From positions 868,001 through 932,000 of the forward strand of contig NZ_RBKT01000001.1 of NCBI RefSeq assembly GCF_003633685.1: a stretch of DNA of 64,000 bases, read 5' to 3'. Source of the stretch: Micromonospora pisi. Its GTDB lineage: Bacteria > Actinomycetota > Actinomycetes > Mycobacteriales > Micromonosporaceae. The stretch's first letter is position 1; each line of letters starts with the position of its first letter. The notes beneath the pieces were generated by a model, which did no database searches, was not told the origin of the DNA, and saw only the letters and a program-made list of their open reading frames with translations. This document shows, piece by piece, positions 8,597-17,454 of this stretch. The translations under genes were made by a program, and so were the position numbers.

Positions 8597-9205
8597 TCAG
8601 ACGGCGGGGTACGGTCGGACCCTCAGCAGATGCGCGAGGTGGGCGGCGTTCGCAGCGAGTGACCTGGTCGCCCTGCCGGTGGTTTCCGGCTTCGGTCCGG
8701 CGTCGCGGTAGTCGGTGCCCCCCATGGCCTCGCCGACCCAGTAGGTGGACGCCGCGGCCGGAGCGGTGAACCCCACGTCGTTCAGCGCCTGGAGTACCTC
8801 GGCGGTGACGTGGTGCGCACCGTCCTCGTTGCCGACGACCGCCACCGCCGCGACCTTGCCATAGGTACGCAGCCGACCCTCGTCGTCGGTTTCGGACAAC
8901 TCCGCGTCGAGGCGCTCCAGCACCATCTTGCACACGCTCGAGGGCTGCCCCAGCCAGATCGGTGTCGCCACGACCAGGATCTGCGCGTCCATCAGCTTGG
9001 CCCGGATGGCCGGCCACCCGTCACCATCGCCCTCGTCGGTCGATACCCCGAACCTCACGTTGTGGTCCACCACCCGGATCACCTCGCCGTCCACATCATG
9101 GTCGGACAGTGCGGCGAGAACTTCCCTACCCAACAGTTCCGCGCTCGACGGCGCGGGAGAAGGCTTGAGCGTGCAGCACAACACCAGCGCACGAATCGTT
9201 CCCAT
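8597..9205 (-). CDS. NADPH-dependent FMN reductase / flavodoxin-like oxidoreductase
   Basis: A flavodoxin-fold protein of 202 aa. The N-terminal strand and phosphate-loop region read VLCCTLKPSPAPSSAELLG, matching the TLKxSPxxSNT-type FMN loop. The PIWLGQPSSVCKMVLERLD segment is the canonical second flavin-binding loop of the NAD(P)H:FMN reductase family. GNEDGAHHVTAEVLQAL lies near residues 125-145. It is cytoplasmic and probably reduces flavin or quinones with NADPH. The ATG at 9205 follows AGGAGCAGATTT. The gene stands alone between two small SAP-type genes. Confidence 0.88.
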   Translation of the reverse strand: MGTIRALVLCCTLKPSPAPSSAELLGREVLAALSDHDVDGEVIRVVDHNVRFGVSTDEGDGDGWPAIRAKLMDAQILVVATPIWLGQPSSVCKMVLERLDAELSETDDEGRLRTYGKVAAVAVVGNEDGAHHVTAEVLQALNDVGFTAPAAASTYWVGEAMGGTDYRDAGPKPETTGRATRSLAANAAHLAHLLRVRPYPAV

Positions 9206-9297
9206 AAATCTGCTCCTGACATGGATCTGGATGTCCGACCAGTCACGCGTCCCGACGGCTCGCTGAGTAGCGGTGACGCTCGCAGCAGCGCCAGTGT

Positions 9298-9696
9298 TTA
9301 CCTGGCGCGTGCCTTGCGGGTGCTGCTCGCGTTGGCCTTCCGGATCGCTTCTACCAGTTCGGGCTTTGTCATCCGGGATCGACCGCGGACCTGGAGCTTC
9401 TTCGCCACGCCCATGAGGTGTTCCTTGCTGGCGTTCGCGTCGACACCGCCCGAGGTCTTCGCCCTGGTGGCACGGCCACCGGCAGCCTTGGCGTCGCTGG
9501 GCCCCTTCGTGGCCTTCGGCTCCCAGTGGTCACCAGTCTTCTCGAAGGAGTGCTTCACGGCGGCGAACGCGGTGCGGTGCGCTCGTTCACCCTCGCCATA
9601 CTCCTCAACCGCCGCGTCGTGGGCCTTGACGTAGGTGTCCTGTGCCTTCTTCGGCGACCTCTCGATGGTGCCGGGCATGTCCTTGCGCGTTGGCAT
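9298..9696 (-). CDS. ChaB-like protein with C-terminal Rho-N/SAP domain
   Basis: A 132-aa protein. Residues about 8-58, from ERSPKKAQDTYVKAHDAAVEEY to the Trp-containing end, match the ChaB domain (named after a putative cation-transport regulator). After a Lys/Ala/Gly-rich linker, residues about 95-132 form a Rho-N/SAP-like helix pair (KEHLMGVAKKLQVRGRSRMTKPELVEAIRKA). The ATG at 9696 is chosen for its perfect AGGAGGT ribosome site, eight bases upstream. The longer open frame to 10017 has no comparable signal and poor protein character. Such ChaB/Rho-N fusions are common in actinobacteria; function is poorly known. Confidence 0.85.
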   Translation of the reverse strand: MPTRKDMPGTIERSPKKAQDTYVKAHDAAVEEYGEGERAHRTAFAAVKHSFEKTGDHWEPKATKGPSDAKAAGGRATRAKTSGGVDANASKEHLMGVAKKLQVRGRSRMTKPELVEAIRKANASSTRKARAR

Positions 9697-10057
9697 CTCA
9701 ACCTCCTGAACACGTATCCGTAGACCGTGCCCACCGCATCGAGAGCTCAAACAATCTCCGCAGACGTCCATGACGTGGTGGTTGCACCGAGGGCACCCCG
9801 CAGGTGATGCAGTCACATGACTGATGCCGCAGGGAGCGCGGAGCGCCACACTCGGTGTGACGAGTGCCTGTTTTGACATCGAACCGGTGAATGGCGCAGG
9901 ACCGACGCCGAGGTGCGGTCGAATGAGATCGCCAACTTCGCGGCCGGAATTGTGACACGACTCTGCCAATCGGCTCCTCAGCGAGTCGATCGCACGGGAT
10001 CGGTGAACGCAGTTCACGAGTCAACCGCTTGTAGGTGACGCACATTTGGAGGATTCG
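9697..10057. other. Divergent intergenic region
   Basis: About 360 bases between the leftward ChaB-like gene and the rightward hydrolase gene. No gene is supported. Promoters for both directions should lie here, but no clear -10/-35 pair or operator was identified. Confidence 0.4.
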
Positions 10058-10750
10058 TTGTCCCTACCCTCACTCGTCCTCGTTCCGGGCGCCTGGCACA
10101 AGCCCGAGCACCTGGCACGCCTGATCGACGAACTGCGGGATGTCGACATTCACACCGTCGCACTGGCCAGCAGCGGTGACGACCCGGCGAAGCTGGGTGA
10201 CATGCACCAGGATGCGTCGCTCATCGAGAAGGCTGTCGCCGCAATCGACGGCCCTGTCGTCGTCGTGGCGCACTCGTACGGTGGCATCCCGACGAGCCAG
10301 GGCCTGGTGGGCGCCGACAACGTACGACGCATCGTCTATCTGGCGGCGTTCCAGATCGAGGTCGGCGAATCACTGCTGTCCAGTGCGGGCGGGTCGCCGG
10401 CGCCGTGGTGGAAGATCCACCACGCCGGCGCTGACGGGTATGTCGAGGCGATGAACCCGGAGGACGTGTTCTACGGCGATGTCGACCCCGACATCGCACG
10501 ACAGGCCGTCGCGCAGCTGGGCTACCAGTCCTACCTCTCCAAGACCCAGGAGCAGACTCAGGCCGCCTGGCACACCATTCCCAGCACGTACGTCATCTGC
10601 GAGGCCGACAACGCCCTCCCGCCCTTCGCGCAGGAGCACTTCGCCAACCGGGCGGGCCGGGTCACCCGGATGGCGACGTCGCACTCCCCGTTCCTGTCCC
10701 AGCCGGCGGAACTCGCGCGGATCATCAGGGACGAGCTCGCCTCCGCGTAA
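10058..10750 (+). CDS. Alpha/beta hydrolase (esterase-like)
   Basis: A compact alpha/beta-hydrolase of about 230 aa. The first strand and oxyanion region are LVLVPGAWHKPEHLARL. The nucleophile elbow is VAHSYGG (Ser near residue 76). An acidic residue sits in YVICEADNALPP, and a C-terminal His in ATSHSPFLSQP completes the triad. The size and the AWHKPEH segment resemble the small esterase/salicylate-binding-protein-like group. TTG at 10058 is preferred because GGAGG lies six bases before it. An earlier TTG at 10046 overlaps that ribosome site. Predicted cytoplasmic; the substrate is unknown. Confidence 0.88.
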   Translation: MSLPSLVLVPGAWHKPEHLARLIDELRDVDIHTVALASSGDDPAKLGDMHQDASLIEKAVAAIDGPVVVVAHSYGGIPTSQGLVGADNVRRIVYLAAFQIEVGESLLSSAGGSPAPWWKIHHAGADGYVEAMNPEDVFYGDVDPDIARQAVAQLGYQSYLSKTQEQTQAAWHTIPSTYVICEADNALPPFAQEHFANRAGRVTRMATSHSPFLSQPAELARIIRDELASA

Positions 10751-11155
10751 GGCAACCGCGTGTGGGACGTGCGCCACGCAGCGCGCGTTTTTCGTCGAGC
10801 GGAACGTGCCGGGTTGACCGTGATGGTGGGGTTACACCTCACCATCACGGTCGGCTGGGCACCGGGGCCGCGTCGCGGAGATCCACCCTTGATGGCCGCC
10901 GCGATGCCGTCGGCGTAGCCGCTCATGTCGTCGCCGGGGGCGGCGCGCCTTCGATGGTCGCGGCTTATATGGCGAAGAGTCCCCTTTATGCTATCCGGAC
11001 GTCTTGTCTTTGACCCGCCGCGGCGGCGCTGCGCCTAAGGTGTGAATCGGAGAGGCTGCTGCCCGACGAGGTTCGCCAAATCTCGGAGATAGACTTCGCC
11101 GTGACCAGGTTGCCACCGATGTGGCCGCGACTGACGGAACACAGCGTGACGGGAC
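10751..11155. other. Intergenic region before LuxR-type regulator
   Basis: About 400 bases. The left part holds a strong hairpin (10816-10852), the likely terminator of the hydrolase gene. The rest shows no gene and presumably includes the promoter of the large regulator. Confidence 0.4.
10816..10852 (+). terminator. Hairpin terminator after hydrolase gene
   Basis: A 13-bp perfect stem, GACCGTGATGGTG at 10816-10828 against CACCATCACGGTC at 10840-10852. Three further pairs, including one G-T, can extend the inner end. It lies 66 bases past the hydrolase stop. Confidence 0.65.
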
Positions 11156-13936
11156 ATGACGCCAGAAATCGTCGGCAGAAATGAAGCCCTCGCGGTAATC
11201 CACCGATTTTGCGAGCGCTCACGCAAATCCGGGTATTCGCTGGTCGTCGTCGGCGAACCCGGCCTCGGGAAAACCACCCTGCTCCAACACGCGGCCCAGC
11301 TCTGGGCTCAGGAGGGTGGACTCGTCCTGGCAGCGACCGCGGTCGAGTTCGAGGCGGACATCAGTTTCGCCGGCCTGCAACAGATTTTGAGTCCGGTCAT
11401 CAAATCGATTCCCCCGGCCGTCGACTCGGTTTCCGCCCTCGAAGGCGCACGTGCGTCCGTCCTTGAAGCCCTGTTCGATCCGAATACATCGGTGACACTG
11501 GATCGGTTGACGGTCGCCGAAACGCTGCGGGACCTGCTGCGTGCCGCGGCTCGCGAATCGCCGGTTCTCGTTCTCGTCGATGACCTCCAGTGGCTGGACC
11601 GGTCGAGCGCCGCAGTGCTCACGCTCCTGGCCCGGCGACTCACCGGAACGCGCGTCGGCTTCCTCGGATCGACCCGTCCGGCGGCCGAAGGCTTCTTTGC
11701 ACGAGCACGGCTGGACGAATACATGCTCGCCGCTGTTGACGAGCAGGCGGCGACAGAAATTCTGATGAACCGCTATCCCGATCTGACACCGACGATCCGA
11801 CGAAGGGTGTTGGCCACGGCCGCCGGGAACCCGCTGGCCCTCGTCGAACTGCCGTTGACCCTCGCTGACTCGGGCCCCGACAGTCCGACCGTCGACCTGT
11901 CCGTCGTCCCGCTGAACCGGCGGCTCCAGGAGGCGTTCTCATCCCGGATCGAGAGTCTGCCGGATGCCACGCGACAGTTGCTGCTGTTCGCCGCTCTTGA
12001 GACGACCGGGGGCCTCCGGGTCCTTGAGGCCGCATCGGGCGACCGACTGCTCGAGACACTGGCGCCCGCCGAGCGCGTGCGACTCATCCACGTCACGGAC
12101 TACGGCACGCGAGTGGTGTTCGCGCATCCGCTGACACGATCGGCGGTTGTCAACGCCTCCACCGCCGCGGAGCGACGCTGGGTCCACGGCCGGCTGGCCG
12201 AGGCGGTACGTGACGACCCGGACCGACGGGCCTGGCATCTCGCGCAGAGCAGCCGCGGACCCGACGAGCGAGCAGCATCCTCGCTGGAGGAGGCGGGCTA
12301 CCGGCTGGTCGGTCGGGGAGACACCGTCGGCGCGGTCACCGCACTCACGAACGCCTCGATGCTCAGCCCCGCCAAACCAGAGCGCGCCCGGCGCCTGGCT
12401 GCCGCGGCGTACGTCGGTGCTCACCTGGGAGGCGGCATTGCACTGGCCGGCGACACTCTGCGCGAGGTCCGTCAACTCGATCCCGCACACGCGGGCTCTC
12501 TGGACGCGGCGGTGGCGACGTCATTCGTCATTCTCAACGCGGACGGCGACGTCGACACCGCTCACCGTGTCCTCGCAGGCGCCCTGGACGCGGTAAGCGA
12601 GCAGTCGCATCCGATTTTCCAGATCAGGGCGGCCCTGCGCACCTTGCTGTACGTCTGCTTCTTCGGTGGGCGGAGCCACCTCTGGTCGGTTTTCGACGCA
12701 CTCGTATCACGCCTGAACCCCCCGGAAATCGACGTTGTCGTCCTGATGCGGCACACCCACTCGGATCCGACGAGCGCCGACGACGCCGCATACCGAAAAC
12801 TCGACCGACTCGTCGAGAATCTGTACCAGGTCAACGACCCCGGTGAGATCGTCCTGATCGGGCTCGCCAGCTCCTGGGTGGATCGGCTCCCTGGTTGTCG
12901 TGCCGCTCTGCACCGCGCGCTGGAGCTGGGACGCGCCGCGGACGACACGAACGTCATGACGCAGGCGTTGACACTGCTGGCGCTCGACTCCTACTTCATG
13001 GGGCAGTGGCGGGACAGCGAACGGTACCTGGCCGAGTCGCTCTCCTTGACCAGTCAACACGGACTCCGGCTCTTCCGCTGGGCTACCGAACACTGGATCG
13101 CCACGCTCGCTGCCGTACGCGGCGATGACGAGACGGCGCGGCGGATCACCGACGAGCTGATCTACTGGGCCGTACCCAGAGGTGTGGTCGTGGTGAGCCA
13201 CCTCTGCCACTACACCCGCACGTTGGTCGCACTGGGCCGCCAGGACTACGAGGAGGCATATCGGGAGGCAACCTCGATCGGCCCTGTCGGCACCATCCCG
13301 CCTTACCGTCCGGTGGCGATCTGGACCGTGCTCGACGTGGTCGAGGCCGCGGTCCGGACCAACCGCCACACGGAGGCCCGGGCCCACGTCGCCGCGGCTC
13401 GTGCCGCCCGAGTGGAGACGATCTCCGGCCGGCTCAGCATGCTGGTGATGGCCGCCGAGGCCCTCGTCTCCCCCGAGGACATCGCGTCGAGTCTGTTCGA
13501 CCGGGCCCTCGCGACACCGGAGGCCGACCGGTGGCCGTTTGACCGGGCCCGCGTCGAACTCCTGTTCGGCGAACACCTCCGACGGAGCCGGTCACGGCGC
13601 GCCGCTCGTGAACACCTCGGTCGGGCCTGGACGGCGTTCGAGCGCCTCGGTGCGACAAAATGGACGGAGAGAGCTCACCAGGAACTCAGGGCAGCGGGCC
13701 AGCGGAGCGGCCCTCAGCTCGGGAACGACATCCTGACCGGCCGAGAATCCCTCATTGCCCAGATGGCCGCGACCGGCATGACCAACAAGGAGATCGGCGA
13801 GGAGCTGTTCCTCTCGGCGCGGACCGTCGGAGCGCACCTTTATCGCATCTTCCCCAAACTCGGTATCACCTCGCGGGCGGCCCTGAGAGATGCCCTCACG
13901 CTCCTGAACAAGGACCGCGCGTCCGGCGGCCCCTAG
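11156..13936 (+). CDS. LuxR-family transcriptional regulator, LAL type
   Basis: A 926-aa regulator of the large ATP-binding LuxR class. The N-terminal AAA-like ATPase has Walker A GEPGLGKTT (residues 33-41) and Walker B VLVLVDDLQWLD (near 140). A long helical, TPR-like middle section follows. The C-terminal LuxR helix-turn-helix is near residues 862-918 (LTGRESLIAQMAATGMTNKEIG followed by LSARTVGAHLYRIFPKLGI). It is cytoplasmic and binds ATP and DNA, with the middle region probably sensing an inducer, as MalT does for maltotriose. It stands alone with no clear partner. The ribosome site at the ATG is weak. The target genes are not evident. Confidence 0.93.
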   Translation: MTPEIVGRNEALAVIHRFCERSRKSGYSLVVVGEPGLGKTTLLQHAAQLWAQEGGLVLAATAVEFEADISFAGLQQILSPVIKSIPPAVDSVSALEGARASVLEALFDPNTSVTLDRLTVAETLRDLLRAAARESPVLVLVDDLQWLDRSSAAVLTLLARRLTGTRVGFLGSTRPAAEGFFARARLDEYMLAAVDEQAATEILMNRYPDLTPTIRRRVLATAAGNPLALVELPLTLADSGPDSPTVDLSVVPLNRRLQEAFSSRIESLPDATRQLLLFAALETTGGLRVLEAASGDRLLETLAPAERVRLIHVTDYGTRVVFAHPLTRSAVVNASTAAERRWVHGRLAEAVRDDPDRRAWHLAQSSRGPDERAASSLEEAGYRLVGRGDTVGAVTALTNASMLSPAKPERARRLAAAAYVGAHLGGGIALAGDTLREVRQLDPAHAGSLDAAVATSFVILNADGDVDTAHRVLAGALDAVSEQSHPIFQIRAALRTLLYVCFFGGRSHLWSVFDALVSRLNPPEIDVVVLMRHTHSDPTSADDAAYRKLDRLVENLYQVNDPGEIVLIGLASSWVDRLPGCRAALHRALELGRAADDTNVMTQALTLLALDSYFMGQWRDSERYLAESLSLTSQHGLRLFRWATEHWIATLAAVRGDDETARRITDELIYWAVPRGVVVVSHLCHYTRTLVALGRQDYEEAYREATSIGPVGTIPPYRPVAIWTVLDVVEAAVRTNRHTEARAHVAAARAARVETISGRLSMLVMAAEALVSPEDIASSLFDRALATPEADRWPFDRARVELLFGEHLRRSRSRRAAREHLGRAWTAFERLGATKWTERAHQELRAAGQRSGPQLGNDILTGRESLIAQMAATGMTNKEIGEELFLSARTVGAHLYRIFPKLGITSRAALRDALTLLNKDRASGGP

Positions 13937-14303
13937 GGTCCCTCGCCGTGAATCCGCCACGACACCCAGGCCGCGCCCACTACCCGCGCAGACTCGCCGT
14001 CGGCAGGACCCGGACGGAGGCCGTGTGCGCTCAAGCGCCGGCTGGCCGCTGGCGCCGCCCTCGGCCGGCCCGACCGGCGACCTGGTCGCCACGCTCGAAG
14101 ATGGCGTACGGGACCCTGCATTGCCATGAGACGCGGCGCGGCGAGTCCTGGGCATGGCCTGCACCACCCCCTTGGACAGCCTGGGGTGTGGGGATGTGAC
14201 GCCGCACCGCCCGTCTGGTTCACCAGCCGGCCGGGCAAGGTCCGACGGCCGCACCGCCGCGCTGCCGGGCCGCTCGTCGGTGAGCGGCCCGGCATACCTC
14301 ACC
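13937..14303. other. Intergenic region between convergent genes
   Basis: No gene is supported between the convergent LuxR-type and FG-GAP repeat genes. The right end carries the 13-bp hairpin at 14263-14294. Confidence 0.4.
14263..14294 (-). terminator. Hairpin terminator of FG-GAP gene
   Basis: A 13-bp perfect stem, TGCCGGGCCGCTC at 14263-14275 and GAGCGGCCCGGCA at 14282-14294, with a 6-base loop. It begins ten bases past the stop of the minus-strand repeat protein gene. Confidence 0.7.
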
Positions 14304-16136
14304 TCAGTTGGTGATGGTGTTGCTGGCGACGGGGATGTCGGCGCAGCCGCCGTACTTGAGGCCGGAGCGGATGGCAGAGCCCGCGGCGAGGTCGTAGATG
14401 TTCCAACTGGATCCGTTGGTGCAGTCCCGGCGGAAAAGCGCAAGGTCGGTACGACCGTCGCCGTTGTAGTCGCCGGGTGCGGGGATGTCGGCGCAGCCGC
14501 CGTACTTGAGACCGGAGCGGATGGCAGAGCCCGCGGCGAGGTCGTAGATGTTCCAACTGGACCCGGTGCTGCAGTCCCGGCGGAAGAGCGCAAGGTCGGC
14601 ACGACCGTCGCCGTTGTAGTCGCCGGGTGCGGGGATGTCGGCGCAGCCGCCGTACTTCAGCCCGCCGACGAGCTGGTTGCCCGTCGCGCTCCTGATCCAC
14701 CAGCTGGAGCCGGTGCTGCAGTCCCGGCGGAAGAGCGCAAGGTCGGTACGACCATCACCGTCGTAGTCGCCGGGGGCGGGGATGTCGGCGCAGCCGCCGT
14801 ACTTGGTACCGGCGTGGAGTTGCGAACCCGTCCGACCGCTCAGGATCGACCAGCTTGAGCCATTGCTGCAGTCCTGCCGGAAGAGCGCAAGATCGGCGTA
14901 CCCGTCGCCGTCATAGTCGCCCGGGGCAGGAATGTCGCCACAGCCGCCGTACTTGGTGCCGCCCCTCAACTGCGAACCGGTGCGGCCGCTCTTGATCCAC
15001 CAGGTGGAGCCGTTGGTGCAGTCCCGACGGTAGAGAGCGAGATCGGTGTATCCGTCGCCGTCGTAGTCACCGCTGACGGGAATGTCGGCGCAGCCTCCGT
15101 ACGCGCTGCCCCCGTGCAACTGGCTGCCGGTGCGAACGCTCTGGACCCACCAGTTCGAGCCGTTGGCGCAGTCCTGCCGGTAGAGCGCGAGATCGCTGGT
15201 TGCGTCGCCGTCGTAGTCGACCGCCTCGTGCGGGATAGGAGGAGGTGTCCCACCGCCTCCGCCGTCGCCGCCGCCGTCACCGCCGCCACCACCGCCGCCG
15301 CCGTTCGGATTCGTGTAGACGGAAGCCTGTTGTGACGCCCACTGCTGGGACCGGCCCGGCGGGGTCTCTGAATACGAGAAACCCATTCCCCCGACGCCGA
15401 TAGTGACGGTCCAGGTGCAGTTGCACCCATCTTCATTGTGTTCGTAGTAGGCGTTGCCGTACATGTAGCGGTCGGCACAACTGCCGAGATGCCGGTACGA
15501 GATGTAAACGTAGCCGTGTTCAATGTTGGCCGATGAGGTGCCGTCATCCACGGCCCAGACGCTGGAGGTGGGACTCGAGCTGCGCCTAGTCATCTTGTAC
15601 GTCGTGTTGCGACCATTAACGTCAACCGTGTAGGCGTCGTCTCCATCGTTGACCCAGCACTGGGTGTTCACCTCAGAGGTGACAACGCCCATCGCATCGA
15701 GCGGGTCATCTCCGGCCATGTAGTCAACGAAGTCCCACAGGCCGAAGTAGGTCAACCACTCCCCGTACTGGTCCTGCACGTAGGACCAGTAGCCGGTGAC
15801 CGTCATCGAGTCACCCCGCCAGGGGCTCGCCGCGATCGCCTGGGTCTCTTCCGGCGACAGGCTGCGGCCGGCGCCCTTCACCTCGAACCGGACGGGATCA
15901 CCACCTGCCCGAACGATTGCCCGGTTAAGATCTTCGTAGTTGATCGATTTCTTGCTCATCTCAGCCTTGACGGCCTCGACCACCTTGATGTTGCCGGCCA
16001 CATAGCCAGGCGCGTCAGAGGGCTGAGCTGAAGCGGGCGCGGGCGCGCCGACAGTCAATGCGATTGCGATTGCGGAGATCAGCCCGGAGATTAAGGCTCG
16101 CTTCCGGGATCGACCTCTGCCTGGTTTTTGCTGCAC
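14304..16136 (-). CDS. Secreted FG-GAP/VCBS-type repeat protein
   Basis: A 610-aa exported protein with a basic N-region (GRGRSRKR), a hydrophobic core and ASAQ cleavage site near residue 38. Residues about 40-280 form an unrecognised N-terminal domain rich in Trp, Tyr and Cys. Next is a Gly/Asp linker, then six tandem units of about 50 residues. Each unit starts D-Y-(D/N)-G-D-x-x-x-D-L-A-L and contains two Cys. The D-rich starts match calcium-binding FG-GAP/VCBS blades of a beta-propeller. The GTG at 16136 has AGGAG five bases upstream, better than an ATG at 16151 that overlaps this site. Role unknown; perhaps adhesion or an unrecognised enzyme fused to a propeller. Confidence 0.85.
   Translation of the reverse strand: MQQKPGRGRSRKRALISGLISAIAIALTVGAPAPASAQPSDAPGYVAGNIKVVEAVKAEMSKKSINYEDLNRAIVRAGGDPVRFEVKGAGRSLSPEETQAIAASPWRGDSMTVTGYWSYVQDQYGEWLTYFGLWDFVDYMAGDDPLDAMGVVTSEVNTQCWVNDGDDAYTVDVNGRNTTYKMTRRSSSPTSSVWAVDDGTSSANIEHGYVYISYRHLGSCADRYMYGNAYYEHNEDGCNCTWTVTIGVGGMGFSYSETPPGRSQQWASQQASVYTNPNGGGGGGGGDGGGDGGGGGTPPPIPHEAVDYDGDATSDLALYRQDCANGSNWWVQSVRTGSQLHGGSAYGGCADIPVSGDYDGDGYTDLALYRRDCTNGSTWWIKSGRTGSQLRGGTKYGGCGDIPAPGDYDGDGYADLALFRQDCSNGSSWSILSGRTGSQLHAGTKYGGCADIPAPGDYDGDGRTDLALFRRDCSTGSSWWIRSATGNQLVGGLKYGGCADIPAPGDYNGDGRADLALFRRDCSTGSSWNIYDLAAGSAIRSGLKYGGCADIPAPGDYNGDGRTDLALFRRDCTNGSSWNIYDLAAGSAIRSGLKYGGCADIPVASNTITN
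14307..15218 (-). repeat. Six tandem ~150-bp coding repeats
   Basis: Inside the FG-GAP gene, six head-to-tail units of 49-55 codons. The two nearest the 3' end differ at only a few bases, which suggests recent expansion or gene conversion. All stay in frame, so selection acts on the protein. Confidence 0.85.
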
Positions 16137-16347
16137 ACAAGCTCCTCTCATTGAATCTGATTTCCCTGGGTCGGATCGGGACGAACTGCAGCGCCCTCAT
16201 CAGGAATGAGGGAGCTTGATCGGCAGTTGATCCCAGAACCGGGCGCAAACTCGTGCGCACGCTGTTCCCCGCTTGTCGCCCGCGTTGGGGTGCGGTAGAT
16301 CGGGGTGTTGTCCGGGCGGGAGACCCGGCCGGCGACCGGCTGGAGGG

Positions 16348-17454
16348 TCAGTAGTCCGCGGCGTGGCTCTCGAGGACCCAGAGGGTGCCGCCGCTGGCCG
16401 ACTGAGTCTTGGGCTTGGTGTTGTAGCCCAGCGTCAGGTACGTCCCGGAGGCGATCTCCACGCTCGACGGGTTGCCCTGGTCGGCGTAGCCGGAGTTGTA
16501 GATCGGCAGCACCGTGCCCTTGACCCAGGTTCCGGTCGGATTGCTGATCAGCATCCCGACTGTCGGGCGATTCGCCTGCGCCTTGTCGCCGTAGGTGAAC
16601 AGCACCTGCCCGGTGGAGGTCTTGAGCAGGTGGTGGGAGTTCGCCAGGACCCCGGTGAAACTCTGGTACGTGAACGCCGGCGTGGCCGCGTACGGGTTCC
16701 ACCTCACCACGATGGCCGGGGAACCGCCACCGTCCTGCTCGGCCCGGATCACCCCGACCACCGTGCTGCCCACCTGCACGAAGCTCGGCTCGGTATAGGT
16801 CCGCCCGACCGGGTTGCTGTTATTGATGATCTTCGTCGAGCCGGACACCAACAGCCGGGGGCTGAGCGAGGCCCGCCAGGTGGCACGGATGAAGTGCGCG
16901 CCACCCGCGGTCCCGGTGGTGTAGACCGGGATCAGCACCTGGTCGACCTGGGACCCGTTGTCGGCCAGTGCGAGCACCCCGCCGTGGCTGTACATGCCGC
17001 CGGTGATCCCCGGCGCGGTGAGTTGCTCCGGGTCGGTGAATCGCGTCCAGGTCGGCTTCCACACCGAGTAGTAGACCCGGCCGCCCGGCACGAAGAAGGT
17101 CAGCACGACACTGCCGTCGTTCATCTTGCCGAGCTTCGGGTCACGGGTGTCGATTCCCGCCATCGTGTCCGGGTTCGCCAACGCGGGCGTCGGGGTGCTC
17201 CAGGTACGGCCGTCGCTGCTGCCGAACGAGAGCTGGATCGTGCCGACGGTGTTCTGATGCTCGGTAGCCCGGTGCCACACCGCCATCAACCTGCCGTCGT
17301 CGAGCTTCACCACGTCCGGAAAACGGGCTTCGTAGTCGCCTGGCTCCTGCACGACGTCGGCGACCATGCTGACGCTCGCCGCGGCGGGCTGCGCGACCAC
17401 GCCCACCATCAGCAGCGCCACGAGACCCGACCACACCCAGCGGGACTTGTTCAT
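16348..17454 (-). CDS. Secreted sialidase-fold (BNR) protein
   Basis: A 368-aa exported protein. The signal peptide runs MNKSRWVWSGLVALLMVGVVAQPAAA. The mature part has the sialidase/neuraminidase six-bladed propeller pattern: FPDVVKLDDGRLMAVWHRA, an Asp-box-like FGSSDGRTWSTP, further Trp/Gly-rich blades, and GYADQGNPSSVE near the end. The same fold occurs in GH33 sialidases and in GH93 exo-arabinanases. Given the neighbouring arabinose-active enzymes, an arabinan role is as plausible as a sialic-acid one; the catalytic triad was not confirmed. The ATG at 17454 follows GGGAGCAGGT. Confidence 0.8.
   Translation of the reverse strand: MNKSRWVWSGLVALLMVGVVAQPAAASVSMVADVVQEPGDYEARFPDVVKLDDGRLMAVWHRATEHQNTVGTIQLSFGSSDGRTWSTPTPALANPDTMAGIDTRDPKLGKMNDGSVVLTFFVPGGRVYYSVWKPTWTRFTDPEQLTAPGITGGMYSHGGVLALADNGSQVDQVLIPVYTTGTAGGAHFIRATWRASLSPRLLVSGSTKIINNSNPVGRTYTEPSFVQVGSTVVGVIRAEQDGGGSPAIVVRWNPYAATPAFTYQSFTGVLANSHHLLKTSTGQVLFTYGDKAQANRPTVGMLISNPTGTWVKGTVLPIYNSGYADQGNPSSVEIASGTYLTLGYNTKPKTQSASGGTLWVLESHAADY

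Noticed and set aside
7892-8662. 256-codon plus-strand frame
   Set aside because: Crosses the small SAP gene and end of the flavin-reductase region with no domain, ribosome site or codon bias.
9697-10017. Extension of the ChaB-like protein
   Set aside because: The perfect AGGAGGT site before 9696 decides the start; the extra N-terminal sequence resembles noncoding translation.
14307-15218. Regular ~150-bp repeats as a CRISPR array
   Set aside because: They are in-frame coding repeats without spacers and with no cas genes nearby.
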